64,000 bases of DNA, from contig VWYX01000252.1 of the NCBI GenBank assembly GCA_013396525.1, positions 266,937 through 330,936 of the forward strand. Reading direction: 5' to 3'. Under the pieces are notes generated by a model. It did no database searches, was not told where the DNA came from, and saw nothing but the letters and a program-made list of their open reading frames with translations. Of this stretch, positions 31,865-44,079 are shown one piece after another; within the stretch, counting starts at the first letter, position 1; every line of letters starts with the position of its first letter. Position numbers and translations under genes: made by a program. The stretch is from Chaetorhynchus papuensis (lineage: Eukaryota; Chordata; Aves; Passeriformes; Rhipiduridae).

Positions 31865-32740
31865 TTTCCTGCTCACTGAGTCCAGACTCCTCTTGAGGTT
31901 TCCACCTTGCTCTTGTGCTGCAGGAAGCTCTTCTCTGCTCTTGAAAGAGATTCTTCTGCCTCTCTGTGCTCAGCGGGCTCTGGCACAGCTGGTGGAGCAG
32001 CCAGCTGAAACCAGCTCCACTCATCAGGCCATGCTGGGTGCAGAGCAAAGGCACAGATGCTTGTGCTTCAGATGTTAAAAATTTAAGGACTAGTTAGTCT
32101 TGAAGATGTCCTCATGGAACGGTCTTTGCTTCGTGAGTCTAAAAAATCCCGTGTAGGTGTAGCTCACCTCCTGCCAACCACTTTTAGTGGGAGCTGTGTC
32201 CCGCTGTGGTCTCGGGGTCGTGTCCTCGCCAACTGCTTGGCATCAGCTCCTGCATCTCATCCAGTCAATGCATTAAGTGACTCTGCAATTAATTTGCTTG
32301 TCTGGGTTACAGGAGTGTGGGAACAGTGAGAAACATGCAATTTTCTGGTCTGCTTTGGGCTCATCACCCAGAGGGGTCTGTTTGCACTGTGCCCTGAATC
32401 CCTCAGGCTTCGCAGCCTCGCAGTCCTTGAGTTCCCCCTGCACCAAACCTGGGTTGTTGTGTCTGTGCCTTTCTCCATGGAGGAGCTCTGTGTTCCTCGT
32501 GGCTCATCCCCCCTGCGGAGAGAAGGGCTCTGGGAGGCTCTGGAAAGCCCGATGGGTGTCCCAGCTCCAGGCTTTGTGTTTATGCACAACTCGGAGGATG
32601 TAAAACTCTGCAGAGTCCTGGCAGGGAAAGGCAGGATTCAACTTCTGGCCCCTGAACCAGCTGGGCAACACAAAGGCTCCCTGGGAATCAAAGCCAGCAC
32701 TTCGCCATCCTTTAACCCATGGTGATGTGTCACTGATCAG
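31865..32740. other. Mixed stretch, no gene seen
   Basis: No gene or transposon recognised. If the upstream promoter is real this would be its first intron. Confidence 0.5.
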
Positions 32741-32774
32741 CACATTGGTTCTAATAGCTCCCCAGGTAGCTTTG

Positions 32775-33085
32775 GGAGAGCAACGAGTTGAACATAAAAA
32801 ATCCCTTTATTATTGCCATTTTGCTTTTATATACCCATCAAGCTTTCATATTTAATCTCCTACATCACAATAGCTGATCATTTTTAACATTTGACATTGA
32901 TAAAGTGCCCACTGCTATTATTCTGACATACTATAAAACATTACACCCATTTGCGATAGAAAAGGCAAAGAATCAATACTCAGCCCCATTTTCCAGCGCA
33001 GCAGTAAATCATGGGGAGCCTAACAAATTGTTTTAAATATAAGCACCTTCAGGACCAATAAAGAACCCAACCGATCCCTGTCCAC
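32775..33085. promoter_or_regulatory. Strong AT-rich island, candidate conserved element
   Basis: About 300 bases of low-GC, non-repetitive sequence with TTATTATTGCC near 32807, TATTTAATCTCC near 32849, CTATTATTCTGAC near 32915 and AGTAAATCATGG near 33003. The borders are sharp. It is one of the best enhancer candidates in the window. Confidence 0.45.
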
Positions 33086-33089
33086 TGTC

Positions 33090-33740
33090 ACAGCTGTCAA
33101 ACATCTTTACTGCTAAATGGACATTGGGGGGCGGCCCAAAAGAGCTCAGCCCAACCCCCAGATCCCCTGGGAATCGAACTTGGGGGGCTCTTGCTGTGGG
33201 ATGTGCTGTGAGTTCCTTTGGGCAGCTGCAGGGATATCAGGGCTGCCTCACAGCTCACCTCTGGCAAGGCTGCAGGGTACCAAGCCCAGGAGCTAAATGA
33301 GGTTCAGGAGGTGAAGCTCCTCGCCCAGCGGCGCAAAGAAAATTGCAGCTCCCAGCTCTCCCCAGCCCGTGGCGGGGCTGCGAGGTCAATCCTTCCTGGA
33401 GGCGGCACAGAAAATGTTCCCAGATTGCTTATTTTGGTGAGCTGCTCTTGCTGGAGAGCAGTGACCTTGCTGTGGGCGAGGGCACCTGAGTTTTCCCCGG
33501 CTGCTGCTCCTGGGGGTGGTGTCACCGCGGTGTGTCCCTGGGCTGGGGACCGCTGTGCCCTGGGGCACACCTGGGCAGCACGAGCAGGTGGGGGCTGAGC
33601 AAGGCATTGCCTGACACAACTCCCGTCCCTGCCGGCACATCGGTGAGGTTGTCAGTCCTGGGGCTCACCCTGCGTTGCTTCCCTGAGAGCTGCGTGTCCC
33701 TGTGTGACCTCTGCCCATCCGTCTCCTCCCCGTGCTGGTG
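33090..33740. other. GC-rich stretch, no gene seen
   Basis: No gene or transposon recognised. A word resembling a tRNA B box on the minus strand at about 33172-33182 was examined and rejected. Confidence 0.55.
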
Positions 33741-33744
33741 CTTA

Positions 33745-34090
33745 GTCATGGAAAGGTAAAACGAAAGGAAAAAGCGAATAATTCTATGTCTGAGGTGATG
33801 CAAACCTTGTGCGCGTAGCCTAGAAATGTCTCTGGCACGTCTGCTGTCAGAGAGCTCCTAAATAACAGGGTTTACCTGGGCTGACTGATTTATAGGAACG
33901 GGGCTCCCAGACCCCAAGGATGACATTTTAAACGCATCTTCCTTTCATTTGTAAGGGATTAAATGAACATGTTTTGACAAGATTGATTAGATGGAGGTTC
34001 AGACGATTTCTCTTTGCGGCTTCAATCTATAGCTGGTAGAACTGAGAGAATATTCCTGTGTCTCATTACAATAATGCACAGCTGGCACCT
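33745..34090. promoter_or_regulatory. AT-leaning island, candidate conserved element
   Basis: Contains GGGATTAAATGAAC near 33956, AAGATTGATTAGATGG near 33979 and CATTACAATAATGC near 34065. Non-repetitive, no coding signal. Confidence 0.3.
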
Positions 34091-34094
34091 CTGG

Positions 34095-35045
34095 AAATAA
34101 ATGTTCGGGGAGTTGCCTGTGCTGAGGCCGCCCTGGGGAGGCATTGGCAGCGTGGGCAGTGCAGACCCTCCACGGTGTCCTGTGGAGAGAGGCTCATCTG
34201 CTCCATCACTGTACATTTATGTCACACAAGCTCCTCGGTTCTGTGCTCTGAAAGCCTTGCTGAGCCACACCATGCCATTAATGGCATCTGGGAGCACAGG
34301 CAGCCCCAATTCCTGCTTCTCCTCTGGAAAGTGTTCCCTCCCCGGCTGGAATGCTCTTGCTGTTCTCACCAGGAGCTCCATCTCCAGGGGGCTGCGCCTG
34401 CTGCAGGTGGGGATGCCCAGGAACCTGGTTTTGTCTTTCAGTCCCTCGTTCCGCGAAATATTCTGAGGCTTTGGGCACTGAGGCTTGATGGCAGGGGTGG
34501 CTTTGGCCCTGTAGGATGAGGTTTTTTGGAGTTTATGCTCTTTGTTTCAAATTCATTGACTTTGTGACTGCTGGCGTGGGCTGCCTGCCCTCCATAGCCT
34601 TAGGAAAAAATAAAGGAATAAAAAACATCTTTAAAGTCAGGCCAATGTCTCCAAGCCCTGGAGCCTTGGAATACCCAATCTGGCTTGTTCTTGCCCTGGA
34701 AACACTGAAGCCTTGTGCAGAGGGAGTGGTAAATGACTGAGCTCTCCTTATGGAGATGGGAACTTGCTGATCTGGCAGAGGCAAAGGCTCAGTGAGGAAT
34801 CTCCAGACCTTGGCAGGGCTGGGCTGCTCCTGGTTCTTCCCACACAAGTTGTTTTCCCGCCTTGCTCAGTCATGGCCAATTGTGATGGTGCCCTTAGGCC
34901 CTTGGCCAAATGGGAACGGGAGAGGGCTCTCCCCCCACCCTGTTCTTGGCTTGTGGACATGATTTATGTCCTTCCTGCCTCCTTCCAGGCAGAGGAATCC
35001 TTTCCCCTTGGATGGCAGGGGAAGGCAGCAGTTGTCTGGGCACCG
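34095..35045. other. Mixed stretch, no gene seen
   Basis: No gene or transposon recognised. AT-richer at 34510-34640. Confidence 0.5.
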
Positions 35046-35052
35046 GCTGGCA

Positions 35053-35075
35053 ATTTGCATTGCTGCATTATGCAT
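35053..35075 (+). promoter_or_regulatory. Paired octamer-type POU sites
   Basis: A perfect octamer ATTTGCAT (35053-35060) is followed five bases later by CATTATGCAT (35066-35075), a POU-type ATTATGCAT variant. Closely paired octamers favour cooperative POU dimer binding. Sites are seen; binding is inferred. Confidence 0.4.
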
Positions 35076-35089
35076 GGGCAGAAAACACA

Positions 35090-35290
35090 GGAATAAAGCA
35101 CGAGGAACAGGAAATCGCTGCGGTGTTTTTAATCTGAAAGGTGAGATCGAAGCGCTGTTTGTAGGCTGCCTTTAATGGCCCTCGATTGGCAATTAGTGTT
35201 ATATTATCACATATCTTTAATAGAATATTGATGCTGTTGGCAGAGATATAATCCCGGTGTCAGGAGTAATTCCCCTCTTTCCAGCATGTT
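35090..35290. promoter_or_regulatory. AT-rich island, candidate conserved element
   Basis: Contains GGCAATTAGTG near 35188, ATATTATCAC near 35200, CTTTAATAGAATATTG near 35215 and GGAGTAATTCCC near 35262. With the paired octamers just upstream it forms a likely regulatory unit. Confidence 0.4.
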
Positions 35291-35579
35291 GCACTTATTG
35301 CGTGAGGGCCCAGCGGAGCCCTCGGAGCTCGGCCGAGGCGTCTGCGATCAATCAGGATCAGCACTCCCACCAGTGACTGAGGGCATGGCAGGGATGCATA
35401 TTAATGATTGTTAATGATCTGCCTGGGGAGGGAGGTGCCGGCCCGCTCCGACTCCTGCCGGCTGCAGGGCTGGGTTCAGGGAGAGCCTCAGGGATCCAAG
35501 GGGCATCCCGGATCCCAGGGGTGCGAGGAGCAGGGCAGGTGCCTTCCTCGGAGGCACAGCACAGCCAGGCAGAGCTCCC

Positions 35580-35725
35580 GGTTCATTACTCATTTATCTT
35601 GGGCTGCCATTGGAAAGCAGGTGAAGCAATAATAAATACCAAACAACAGGAGTTAATCTCTATCCACAGCGCTGTAATAAATGGGAGGTTAAGCAAAAAA
35701 TCAATGCAGATCTGTTAATTCTGGG
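35580..35725. promoter_or_regulatory. AT-rich island, candidate conserved element
   Basis: Contains GCAATAATAAATACC near 35626, GGAGTTAATC near 35650 and GTAATAAATGGG near 35674. Short, non-repetitive. Confidence 0.3.
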
Positions 35726-35729
35726 CACT

Positions 35730-37040
35730 CCTGGGTCTGCTCCAGAGCAGAGTCCGGCCCTGGTGGGATGCTGCAGCCAGACCTTCCCTTGGGCACAGGC
35801 ATTCCTGTGGCATGGGGTGTTATTCCCACGGAGCTGCGGAGCTGCACCCTCACAAGAGGCTTTTCCTCTGCTGGAAACCTTTAACTCCCCCTCCTGCCCA
35901 GACCCACAGACTCAGCGGGATCCCTGGTGGGATCCCAGCCTTCCCTCCCCCCTTGCTCTCGCAGTTCTGATGGATGCGTCTCATCCCAGCGGAGCGATGG
36001 GTGCGTGTTCCCGGTACATCCTAATGCCAAATATCAATCATGTGCAGAAACACGGGCTGATGGCAAAGGACACTTCAGAGGAAGGGAGGAGAGAGGAATT
36101 TCAGCACTAATCCAGACCCTGAGAGAAAGCTGGTGCCCCCTGAACAGGACCCTGCTGTGGAGCTGAGCCCAGTAGTGGTTCCTGGGGGAACTGGGATTCC
36201 GTGCAACCTCCTCACTTGTGCTTCTCACCAGGATGGAAGAACTCGATCACTGCAGAAACCACAGCACCGGGAGAGCCCTACACAGCATCCCACACCGGAG
36301 ACTGATACACGGATCCCCAAACCCCGTGGACTTCTGCACTGGTAAAATGGCTTCTGGGGAGGACTGTGAGGACTTCTCTGCCCATGGAACCCAGAAGTCC
36401 TTTTCCCAGTTTTGGGCAGGCTGTCCCTTGTCCCCCCACTTCCCTCCACCAAGGGGAGCTGCAAACCCATCTCAGAAGGGAAGATGGTTCAAGCTTTGGG
36501 CCCAGGCTTGGGCTCCTGGTGTGGTGACAGCACCATTCCTCCGAGGCCATCCCGCAGCCATGGCTGTGCTGCCTCTGCAGCGGGCTGACCCTGCCTTCGC
36601 ACCCAGCTCTGCTCACTCCCTTACCCCGAGCTCTGCTGTGAAGAGAAGCCGTGGATGCTCCTCCATCAGCCACGTGGGGCCGCCTCCGGGAGCCCCACAT
36701 CCACTGGGGCTTTGCCACTTCCACGTGTGTTCTCCCTGATTTTTTCTCTTCTCCCTTTCAGTGCCTGCAGCCTCAGTTAAGGCAAAGAGCTGAGGGTGTG
36801 CTGTGCTGCAGCCGCAGTGCCATGGCATTTACACCCTCCCGCTCCTCTTCCTGCAGAAACCCACTGCCAGAACTGCCTTGTCTCTGTTGCTTTCTGCAAG
36901 ACTGGGAGGGGTATGGCCTCAGCTCCATGGATGTGAAAGGGAAAGCTGGTGCAAACAGTTCCTAACTGGAATTCAGCAGGCTGGAGGTGCTTGTGCTGCT
37001 GCCCAGCGCAGTTTCCCCTTCCCATCCACCCCCAGCAGCA
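35730..37040. other. GC-rich stretch, no gene seen
   Basis: No gene or transposon recognised. The longest frame (36218-36739) lacks domains. Confidence 0.55.
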
Positions 37041-37044
37041 CTTA

Positions 37045-37430
37045 GTCCTGGAAAAGTGGATTTGTAGTCTTTAAACAAATCCTGGAGATGGGATACGGTG
37101 GAAGGGAGCCACTAGCAGGCAATTTCAGCTTCAAAGCCTGGATGTATTTAACTTTGAGCAAAACACCACGATCTGAAATCTTTCCTTGGAAGGCACAAAC
37201 GCGTCTGCAGCGAGGGCTCCCGGATGGTGACGGAGCAGCACATTAGCATAAATTTTCTCAGGAACTGAACTGTCACAAGGCCAACCTTGAAAGCTATTTG
37301 GAGTATTTACGGCTTTTATGAAGCCCCCCGGGAGAGAATAATCTCAAAGTACTGCAGACACTGCTTGCAAGAACCGTGAAAAACATTCAATTTAGGAACA
37401 ATTTTGCCTGCATCTCTCTGGTTTTTTGTA
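37045..37430. promoter_or_regulatory. Mixed island, weak candidate element
   Basis: Moderately AT-rich and non-repetitive, with CATTAGCATAAATTTTC near 37241 and GAGAGAATAATCTC near 37332. Composition only. Confidence 0.25.
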
Positions 37431-37660
37431 AGCCCTCACTCCCACCACCAGTTCTGTCCCCACCTGGGTCTCTTCTGCCGGAGTAGTGAGTCACAGCAAG
37501 GTGATGATGATGGCACAAGCAGAGAATTAAGAGATTGAGCGGGGAAAAGGCAGCAGTGGGTGGAAGGCTTTGGGAAAGAAAGTGATGTCTTCATGAGAAT
37601 CCCTGTTTGGAAATAGGAACATGGAAGAAGATGAAGCAGCTGAATTGCCTCAAAGCAGCC

Positions 37661-37687
37661 TGCTTTTCCTGCTTTTCCTGCTTTTCC
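37661..37687. repeat. 9-bp tandem repeat, three copies
   Basis: Three perfect copies of TGCTTTTCC lie in tandem. The repeating Cys-Phe-Ser frame is an artefact of the repeat. Confidence 0.9.
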
Positions 37688-37797
37688 AGGAGGCATCAGT
37701 GGGTTTCTGAGTCTACCCAAACCCATGTATCTCCTGTTACCCCATCCTCAGGATCCTGTAACCATGTCAACCAGAAGAGAAGACACGGAAAGCCAGC

Positions 37798-37816
37798 AAA
37801 AAAAAAAAAAAAAAAA
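37798..37816. repeat. Poly-A run
   Basis: Nineteen A residues followed by A-rich sequence. I see no SINE or LINE body upstream that would make this a retroposon tail. Confidence 0.95.
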
Positions 37817-37959
37817 GGAGAAAGAAAAGGAAAACTCAGCTTGAAAGCCACTATGTTTTGGATTATGCAAAGCACACGAGTACCTGATGTAGTTCCCGAA
37901 ATTACAGGGTTGCACAGTGTTGTGTTTACAGTGGGATGTCACAGGCTGTAATGAGCTGC

Positions 37960-39500
37960 TGTGTCATTATGGGAGCAGATGCCAAACAGATCTCGGTGTG
38001 TTTATGGAAAGGCTCTCTCCTGCTGCAGAGCTGCACAGGGGTTTCAGGCTCCTTGGCAAGTTCGGAGGACAGGGATAATGCTTGTCCCGGGGGTGTGGGT
38101 GTGCAAACACTGCCCGGAACACGGAGACAGGCACGGGCTGGAATATCCATCCCATCCCAGAGCTGCCTGCTCTGGCCATTGCATTACGGCTGCACTGCCA
38201 CCATCGTTGTCATTCCCCTGATACTTGGAACCGCCTGGGACCAGCAGCAATCCCAGCCCCGTGTGGCTCCACGTCTGGAGTGCATCCCTTGGGAAGGCAG
38301 CACGGAGCCAGACCCACTGGTGGCTCAGCACTCCCGAGCGATGGGAAGCTTAGGAAAACAGCAACGTCTTTCCCTGCATGGAATAACCTGAGAGGAACAA
38401 CAAGTGGGGCCCCTCTTTGCAGGCGTTTGCCAAAAAAATCAGCGTGTGCATGAATAGAGAGAGAAATAAAAGGTTTCTCAGAGCTCGTCTTCGGGGCGCA
38501 GCAGCGTGAGCGCATGTTTTATTCAGCGAGGAGCAGCTGCACTACCTGGAGCAGAAATTCAGCTTGTTGAGGCCTAATCTAGGTAGATCACTGAAGCTTT
38601 GGAGAGTCTAAACAGCCAGAGAGCAGCAGATCTTGTCTTTATTGCAAGCAAGGTGCTTCTGCAGAGGGGCTGGCCTTGGTCTCACCCAGGGTGACCCGGT
38701 GCCAAGGCAGCGCCCGCTCTCCATGGGAATCCCACAATGCTGGGGCCCCTGGGGGGCAGCTCGGGGCTGTGCCCTCCAGCCTGGCACCCCGAATGCCTCA
38801 GTGGCACTGAGCTGCTTGTTCAATCCCCCTTTTCATCTGTTATCTCCCTCTGGCACCCCGACCTGTGGGATCAGGGCAGGACCCCCAGGATGTGCTGCTG
38901 CTTCCAGCCTCCAGCCCAGCTGGGAACCCCAGGGCAGGACTCTGACAGCTCTGTGGCTGCCACTCCACACACCCTGGGCAAAAATGGGAGCATTCCAGTG
39001 TGCAGCCTCTGCCTCTGCTGCTCGGGTCAGATGGATGAGGTCATGACATTCCTTTATTCTCCTCTCCTCTGTGTGCCGCCGTTTGGAAGATAAAGTTAGT
39101 AAAATTCCTCCTGTTCAGGGCAAAGGGCAAACCTTGCAAAGGGAAAAGCCTGAGAAATAAAATTCCTCACGTACCAGGAACATGAGACACCAGGAGACAT
39201 TCCAGGCCTTGAGCTGCAGGGAGCAAGCAAGATCCCCTCTGCTGAGGCTGCGCACGTGCTGTGCTTACCCTGACAGTGATTCAGGGGCCAGGGTGCCTTT
39301 TCCTCGCCTGAGCCAAAGGGTTCTCCCTCCAGCCCTTGGGATCATGCTGACAGAGGGATTCCCCTTCTTCCCCAGCCAGCTGTGACCCTACAAGGCTCTC
39401 CCTCCAGACGGTGGCAGAGCCGTGGTTGTGCTGGTGAGGACAGGGCATGGATCTTGGAATTCACATCCCAGGGCTGCCCAGTGCTGGGGGCAAATGGCTC
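37960..39500. other. GC-rich stretch, no gene seen
   Basis: No gene or transposon recognised. A CTCF-like word at 38746-38760 is listed separately. Confidence 0.55.
38746..38760 (+). promoter_or_regulatory. CTCF-like motif
   Basis: CCCCTGGGGGGCAGC agrees with the CTCF core pattern CCASYAGRKGGCRSY at 13 of 15 positions; the A at positions 3 and 6 is changed. A one-off match of this quality is only suggestive. Confidence 0.2.
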
Positions 39501-39994
39501 CCAGTGTGAGAAATGATTTAGGGGGACGGTTTAAAAGCTGGGATGATTAATGTGCATGACTGCTCCCGAGTGCTGGAAATGATAAATCAGGATGGAATAG
39601 GGAAGCAGGGTGTAAATTCTGAGGTGTCTGTGTGGGGGTGGCATGGAGGAAGGCCGGGCTCAGGCTGGGTGGCCCCTGACGCCCTCACACCAGCTGGCTG
39701 AGGGTCCTGGTGAGGGTGAGGAGGGTACCTGGATACTTGGGAATGTGGGAGGTTCCTCTTGCCGAGGGCATGTGGTACAGCACAGCCAGGTCCTACCCCT
39801 TGGCATGGGCACGTGAGGTTCAATAATCCACACGGGATTCAGGATTCAGGAGATGTTCTGGAGTCCCTTTCAGTAACCAGGAATGATCTGTGAGGATGAG
39901 GGAAGCAGAGGTCTGCGTGTGTGCAGAGGAGAGAGGCGGGGGGGGGAAGGGGAGATTTTATTACTGAAATTTGCCAGAGAGGCTCTTTAATAAC

Positions 39995-40145
39995 GTCATT
40001 CATCTTTCTGTCAAATACATCACATTAGTGTAGGGAAAAGGGACTTTGAGAAGATGAATTAAGACTTAAATACATTAAAATGACTTAAGGAATATTTAAA
40101 TACAATACAATTTATTTTTGTGTAGGCTTGTTTCATGTCAAGCCG
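39995..40145. promoter_or_regulatory. AT-rich island, candidate conserved element
   Basis: Contains CTTTAATAACGTC near 39984, ATGAATTAAGACTTAAATAC near 40054 and ATTTAAATACAATACAATTT near 40093. Non-repetitive with a sharp border to GC-rich DNA. Confidence 0.35.
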
Positions 40146-40149
40146 TGCT

Positions 40150-41925
40150 GTCTGAGGCTGGTACAAAGCGTGTGCAGGGCTGTGCATCAGCAATGCCACT
40201 TCCCATAGAAACGGGGCTCAAATCAGGCTTTTCCTTGGACCAGAGATAATGTGGATGCAATTAGCTGGCACAGAACTGCTGCTGGCATTGCACAGAGCAG
40301 CCAAATTCCCTGCAAATCCCCCACGGCCCCTCAGCACCACGGGGATGCTCCGGGAGGGAAGTGCCGGCCCCGGCCCCGGCTGCTTTCACGTTCCAGCCCA
40401 CAGGTGACCTTCACCTGGGCGCTTCCACCTGCGGCTGCATCCGAAGGCAGAGCAGGAACAGGGGCGGATTTTCCTCGCAGTGTGAGACACCACCCTCCTC
40501 TGCTGTGCTCTGGAAAGAGAAACAGCTCAATTTGGCTGCTCTGTGGCCGTGATCCCGCAGGGCACCAGGTACCGCCCCAGGGTGGTGGCTGGAATGTCCC
40601 CAACCAGTGCTCAGGAAATGGAGCCCCCTCCTCCTGAAACAACCCTTCTGCCCTGGCTCCCGGGGGATAAATCTGAGAAAAGAGACAAGGAGTGGAAAAA
40701 ATAGAAAGAAAACAGACAATTGCCTGGAGCTGCTTCTTGTTCTGCAACGTTGGGGCTAAAAATAGCTCGGCAGAGCCTTTCTGCCCGTGGGCACTGTGCG
40801 GGAGCAGCCGCCTGCTCCCTCTCTTGCAGGAGTCAGAACAGGCCCTTCTTCCAGATATTTGTGTCTGTCTTGTGGCAAGGGCTTTGCCTGACTTCTGGTC
40901 TGTTTTTGCTTCTCAGCCCTGAGTGCTTCATCAGAGAGAAGCCACAGGAAAGCAGTGAGAGTAATCCAGCTCCTCGGGAATGAGGAGTGGGTGGGGTACT
41001 GAGGCGCAGACCCCGGTGAGTGCAGGATGCACCACAAAGATTGAACTTTCCCTGCCACAGAGGGTTCCTTGAGAGCCTTCGGTTATCTCCCTGCGCCCAT
41101 AGAACGCGTCGGAATTGCTTCCCAAAGTGTTTAAAGGCTCCCGGTATGAAAGGCACATGGCTGCTCTGTGATGGAGGAAATGAAAAACCCTCAAAGCAAC
41201 AACCTGTTTGTCTGCCCGGGCAGAGGTGGATTCAGCCGGAAACCTCCGTGCCTGCAGCTCCATCCCGCTGTCCCCACAGCTGGGGCGTGGGACCGCTCCA
41301 GGAGGGAGAGCACAGGAGGTACACGTGTCCTCTCTTACCGTGCTCAGTTCCTTCATCTCTTCCCATAAGTCAGACCTGCCAAACCCTCTTGGATTTGTTT
41401 CCACAAGATTTTACTGCTCTTTTTTCTGCTTTTATTGAGACACTTCGAAGGGTAGCAGTTGCCAGAGTAGTGATAACCGGGTGTAGCCCTGCAGCGACAA
41501 AGTGACCAGCCTCAGGCACCACCTTGGACTGAGCTGGTGCTGCGTTTGGGAAGCCGGGCGGGGAGGGGGGGACAACGCTCATCGCTCTGCCACAGCCGCA
41601 GGCACCGGTGAGAGCTGGGGGCTCTCCATGGGTGCCGCCCATCCCCGGGGCAGTGTCGGAGGGCGATTACCGAGGGATGAGTAGCGATGTGGGATGGGTG
41701 ATGAGGAACCGCTCCCCGCCCCACGGCTGGAGCTCTCCAGGCGGCTGCAGGGACGGGCGAGATGCGGGACTCCCTCGGGTGTTCGTGCAGGGATAACGCT
41801 GCAGGTCCTCGAGGGGATGCAAGGCCTGGGAAGCGAGAGGAGGGGGTGATGCTCCTCCTGGCAGTGGGTCAGCTCTGGCTCCTTCCAACAGCTCACAGCT
41901 TTGCTGCTGCAGAAACAACCTCTGC
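40150..41925. other. GC-rich stretch, no gene seen
   Basis: No gene or transposon recognised; overlapping frames on both strands lack domains. Confidence 0.55.
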
Positions 41926-41929
41926 ATTT

Positions 41930-42180
41930 TGCGGCACCTCCCGAGCCCGGGTACCGCCCGGCAGAGCCCGCCGGCTCCTCGGCTCTGCCTTGTGCTGGTG
42001 TCCCGGCCTCGGAAGGTGGCTGTTGTCCCCTGGCCGGGCCGGTGGGAGTCGTTCGTGTCCCCCGAGCGGCCGCTGGCCGCAATCCTTCCCCGGCGCGCTG
42101 GCTCCGGGCGAGGCGCGGTGCTAATGAGCTCGCCGGCAGCAGCAACTGCATGCGCAGCACTTTCCGAGGCAGCGCCTGCT
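41930..42180. promoter_or_regulatory. CpG island with NRF1-like site
   Basis: By hand count about 29 CpG fall within 240 bases (41941-42180). TGCATGCGCA at 42147-42156 resembles the NRF1 site, common in CpG-island promoters. The GC-rich stretch ends abruptly at 42180, where AT-richer sequence starts. No exon is recognised, so this may be an orphan island, an enhancer, or a promoter for a non-coding RNA. Confidence 0.55.
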
Positions 42181-42539
42181 AGAAATGAATTTTTAGTTCA
42201 TCCAGAGGAGGGCTGTTGGGCCCAGCCCAGAGCTGAATGGGGCAGCTGCGGGAGGAGCGGCCGGGACCGAAGTGCCCGCACGGGGTCAGATATGCGAGGA
42301 CCGGGATATGGGAGAAAATGACAGTTTTGCTCCCCGGTGTTTCCCAGAGGAGGGAAAATGCACATTTTGGTTTCCTGGGTGCTGTTTGCCGGGCTCTGCT
42401 TTTGCCCCCCTATCAGGGGAGTCACCTGTGACCATCCCCCCAAAACCCAGGTCTCACTTCTGGCAGCTCTAATGAGGGGAAGTGAATCCAGGCTGGCAAA
42501 CAAGCCTACGTCACATGTCTCTGCAAAGAGGTTTTTAGA

Positions 42540-42855
42540 GCTGGCTTAAATGGATTTTGGGAAAACGTCTTTGGGATTGGAGCTACAAATGGCTTTTTGA
42601 TCAAAACAAAATCGTTCATTTTGAAAACTGAAACTGTTTCATTAAACATGTTTGGGCTTTGTTTGTTTATGTCAGAAGCAATGGGTTTGCCAGGTTCTGA
42701 AAATTGGAAAGTTTAAAGTATTCTTCTGTCCTGGACTTTGAATGTAAAAGCACTTCAAAGGTGTTATGGAAGAATAAGAACAATTAAAAATTTATTTCCC
42801 GGGGGGAAAAGGAATGATTAGAACGATCGGAATAAAGATCACATCTCTATTTTCA
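42540..42855. promoter_or_regulatory. AT-rich island, candidate conserved element
   Basis: Long AT-rich, non-repetitive stretch with TTTCATTAAACATG near 42637 and GAACAATTAAAAATTTATTT near 42778. It lies about 400 bp from the CpG island at 41930. Confidence 0.35.
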
Positions 42856-42959
42856 GGCAAACTTCTCTCGGCTTTAAAGGCTGGAGATGGTATCTGGGCT
42901 GAATAGAATCGTGCAGGGGCCTTTGTGTCACTCGAAGCGAAGCGGGAGAGGGGAGTGCG

Positions 42960-44020
42960 CCCGGGGCTGCAGAAAGGCTTTGCTGACACCTGACATTTGA
43001 GGCTCTCTGACTTTTTCTGAAGGCAAACGCCTTAGAAGTGTTCTCATGAGCGGTGGCGATAATCGGGCTGCAATCCCAGCTGCCCCAGAATCCCCGGGCT
43101 CTCCTGCAGCCGCTGGATGGGGCCGGTGTCTCCGTGCTCCTCCAGGGCTGGGTGGGCACCGGGGAAGGAGGGAGGGCTCTGCCAGGGCCGGGTGGGGAGG
43201 GCTGGCTCGGGAAGGGAGTGTGGCAATGCCCAGAGATTCTCATCCTCTGCCCTTCGGCTCTGAGCCCCTTTTCCCTCCTCCATGAGTCCTCTGGTTTTCA
43301 TCCCGTTTCCAAGGGACAATAATGCCTGGAGCAGAAGGTTGCTCTCAGCTCCAATTCAGTGGAGAGGGATGGAGAGAGAGGTGACGTATGGCAGCTCCGA
43401 GCTTTGCTGTTGTCCCAGCCAGGCTGGAGCCCAGGCTGGCAGCACCGTGCAGCTCCCAGCGTGTCCCTGGATCCAGCGTTGGGTGCTCAGAGGAACAGCA
43501 GTGGGATCAGGGGACCGGGCTCTGTGCCTCTGCCGAAGCCAGGATGGATCCTGGGAACAAAGAAACCTGCCTTTGAAACCAGGCAGAACTGCCCAACCCT
43601 TTGCAAAGCAGAAGCAGCTGGCTCGACTAATTAAATGTTAAAAATTCCAGCAAGACGAGCGTACCAGAAAACAAACAGGCACGGGAGCCAGGACGGAGCG
43701 AGCTGGAAAGGATCCGTGCATTCCCGGTCTCTCCCATATGTGTCTGCATAGACGCTGGCACCTGTGCAGCCACGTGTTCACCCGGCCCCGCTCCCACACG
43801 CAGCCAGTGCGTTCCCACATCGACCCGTGGGGAGCGGGGGCCGCAGGCTGTGGGATCCCACATCACCCCCCGCTCCCGTGCCCCCACCCATGGACGTACG
43901 AGGCTTCAGAGAGCCGGGGAGCACGAGGTGCCTGTCCCTGTGCCAGGCTCTGCCCGACCCGCTGGGGCAGGAGGCGGCTCCATCGGTCTTTTTTGATGGT
44001 TCGGGGAGGAGGGTAACTAT
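42960..44020. other. GC-rich stretch, no gene seen
   Basis: No gene or transposon recognised. A short AT-rich patch is at 43625-43665. Confidence 0.55.
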
Positions 44021-44079
44021 TTGTGAGCAGTGGTTTTGCAAATCGCCACTTTGCAGAGAGGAAATAAGAGCCATCCATT

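Noticed and set aside
33170..33184. tRNA B-box-like word AGTTCGATTCCC on the minus strand
   Set aside because: The flanks do not form a T-stem or acceptor stem and no A box lies at the right distance.
37798..37816. Poly-A run as a possible retrogene or SINE tail
   Set aside because: No recognisable retroposed body or target-site duplication is visible upstream.
40332..40348. TCAGCACCACGGGGATG as a REST (RE1) site
   Set aside because: The left half matches but the right half lacks the GGACAG core.
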